Below, one piece after another: positions 62,785-64,000 of a DNA stretch of 64,000 bases. The first letter of the stretch is position 1. Each line of letters begins with the position of its first letter. The position numbers were made by a program, and so were the translations under genes. Source of the stretch: Diadema setosum (Eukaryota; Echinodermata; Echinoidea; Diadematoida; Diadematidae); the NCBI RefSeq assembly GCF_964275005.1, contig NC_092693.1, positions 20,513,706 through 20,577,705 on the forward strand. Reading direction: 5' to 3'. The notes under the pieces are model-generated. The model did no database searches and had not been told where the DNA came from. It worked only from the letters and a program-made list of their open reading frames with translations.

Positions 62785-63899
62785 CTGTTTGGATGGAGGA
62801 ATAAAAGGAAAATGAAAAACAAAGTGAGTTTACTGAGGAGCTGCACACCTGATGAAGATGCATAAAACATTATGGGAGTTTGACAAGCCACTTGGGACTA
62901 CTGAAATTTTATCATTTTGGGTATATTGTATCCAGCATAAAACAAAGCATATAAAAAGAATGGGACCAGCAAAATCACCTGTTTTTCCAGATTGAATGTG
63001 TAGAGGTTGGAGCAAAAATTATGGCATTTGTTTGTCAAGCCAACATACTGGAGTGGTATGGTTCCTACAAACAGGAGGCTCACCTAGTGAAGAAATAGGA
63101 ACATCTTTATGTGTTACCTTTGGTTGTAAGTGGCAAATATGTCTGTACTTGAGCAAGAAAATGGGCAATATTTTCCACAGATTTTCATGGATTTCAGAGG
63201 CACAAGCCCTGGAGTCTTCCAAACTGAGGTGTTAGTGTGTACAGATGTCATGCAATGTGTATCACGTGTTGTTCCTTAGCATTGTGTGTGCCAGAAATAA
63301 TAGCATATACACAAACTAGTAACACTGCAACGCAGGCATCGACATTTAGCAAATCTTCTAACAGGTTATTTGGAAATGCCTTCATAATGAGGAACACAGA
63401 ACGGAATTCTTGTTACAATGAAGTACAATTTCAGGTCCTAAAAATCAGCATTTACACATCTTTATGTACTTTACTGTTTGGCTATGAAGAAATTTCCAAA
63501 TATCAAAAGAAAACTGCAAGCCATGAGGACTTTGTTATAATGCGAGTCACCTGTACCAGTGACGTACATACAACACAACAGGCTTCCCTTTTGCATCACT
63601 ATTAAACAAAGGAGGGATATTGATTGTAAAGGAAGGAAACAGACTCTAGCTGTGGCCATGTACCCTTTGCAGAAGAAGCATCATGGAAATCATGATTGCG
63701 TGCAAAACAATGCATTGAAACCACACTCGGCATTATGCTATTAGAAGCACACAACCCATTCAGTAGAGACTCACCGAGGAAGGTGTTGGTGGAGTACGAG
63801 GGGGGACTGATGCAGTCTACACCACCCTCCTCTGCCATGACTGGCCCATCATCCCACATCAGGTCAAAGCCTCCTATCCTCTTCTCCTTGCCTGTCATC
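62714..63899 (-). CDS. Unrecognised gene, last two coding exons (partial)
   Basis: Two exons join cleanly. 63775-63899 has acceptor TTGCCCCCAG and donor CTCG|GTGAGT. 62714-62784 has acceptor TCCAAACAG. Together they read [20 protein letters not shown]..., then [13 protein letters not shown], then [20 protein letters not shown] and RKT before TGA. The encoded end is 64 residues: an acidic W/D-rich middle, a Ser/Pro/Thr stretch and a basic, leucine-spaced C-terminal helix. I do not recognise the family. The Met at the exon start is probably internal, since the frame is open back into the acceptor. More exons are expected beyond 64000. Another frame in the last exon is longer (70 codons) but out of phase with the upstream exon. 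Confidence 0.6.
62785..63774 (-). other. Intron of the unrecognised terminal gene
   Basis: About 990 bp between the two exons. No repeat family from elsewhere in the window is recognised. A 122-codon plus-strand frame at 63237-63605 has no domain. Confidence 0.5.
63775..63899 (-). CDS. Unrecognised gene, penultimate coding exon
   Basis: 125 nt, ends phase 1. Good pyrimidine-rich acceptor and consensus donor. G-rich tract at 63936-63955 lies in the upstream intron. Confidence 0.6.
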
Positions 63900-64000
63900 C
63901 TGGGGGCAAACAAGGGTGAGAAAGTTTTATGAGGGGGGTGGGGGGGGGGGGGGAGTGAGTCCACGACATTAGTTAACTTTCATTGTACAAGCTGCACATT

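Overview
The window is animal nuclear DNA, AT-rich and intron-rich, full of microsatellites and short non-autonomous DNA transposons. Two recognisable genes (gamma-tubulin complex component 2 and PSME3IP1/FAM192A) have near-human lengths and many phase-consistent introns. With the CAGGGGCGGATCC-, GGGGCCCGTTTCATAAA- and GGTCAAAGGTCA-type repeats, this fits a marine invertebrate deuterostome, most likely an echinoderm such as a sea urchin. The species call is inference from gene structure and remembered repeat styles. No search was run.

Layout. 1-7 kb: no gene; a 45-bp-period minisatellite, a mariner-type MITE, CA/TA microsatellites and a foldback element with tRNA-like parts. 7.16-8.92 kb (minus): an intact, apparently intronless SLC10-family (bile-acid/sodium symporter type) gene. 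9-26 kb: no gene I can support, but large repeat structures: a four-copy ~195-bp tandem array (17.4-18.2 kb), a transposon-like unit of seven 157-bp repeats each carrying direct-repeat nuclear-receptor half-sites (19.8-20.9 kb), and several MITEs. 26.4-32.4 kb (minus): PSME3IP1 in five coding exons, 249 codons. 32.4-39 kb: a divergent intergenic stretch holding CpG-rich hairpin elements and a GGTCAAAGGTCA-rich repeat. 39.06-56.90 kb (plus): TUBGCP2, rebuilt in 18 coding exons as a continuous 901-residue frame. Its introns are loaded with MITEs, foldbacks and an array derived from its own exon 9 boundary. 57-62 kb: 3' flank and more elements. 62.7-63.9 kb (minus): the last two coding exons of a gene I do not recognise, which runs off the window.

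Functional links. TUBGCP2 acts in microtubule nucleation, PSME3IP1 in PA28-gamma/20S proteasome biology, and the SLC10 protein in membrane transport. They share no obvious pathway. PSME3IP1 and TUBGCP2 lie head-to-head with about 6.6 kb between their start codons, and TUBGCP2 and the terminal gene are convergent. I did not find a clearly new multi-gene system. The most unusual signals are repeat-based: pseudo-acceptors copied from a TUBGCP2 exon, a receptor-half-site satellite inside inverted termini, a foldback element with tRNA-like parts and a 14-bp target duplication, and one MITE family seen only in TUBGCP2 introns.
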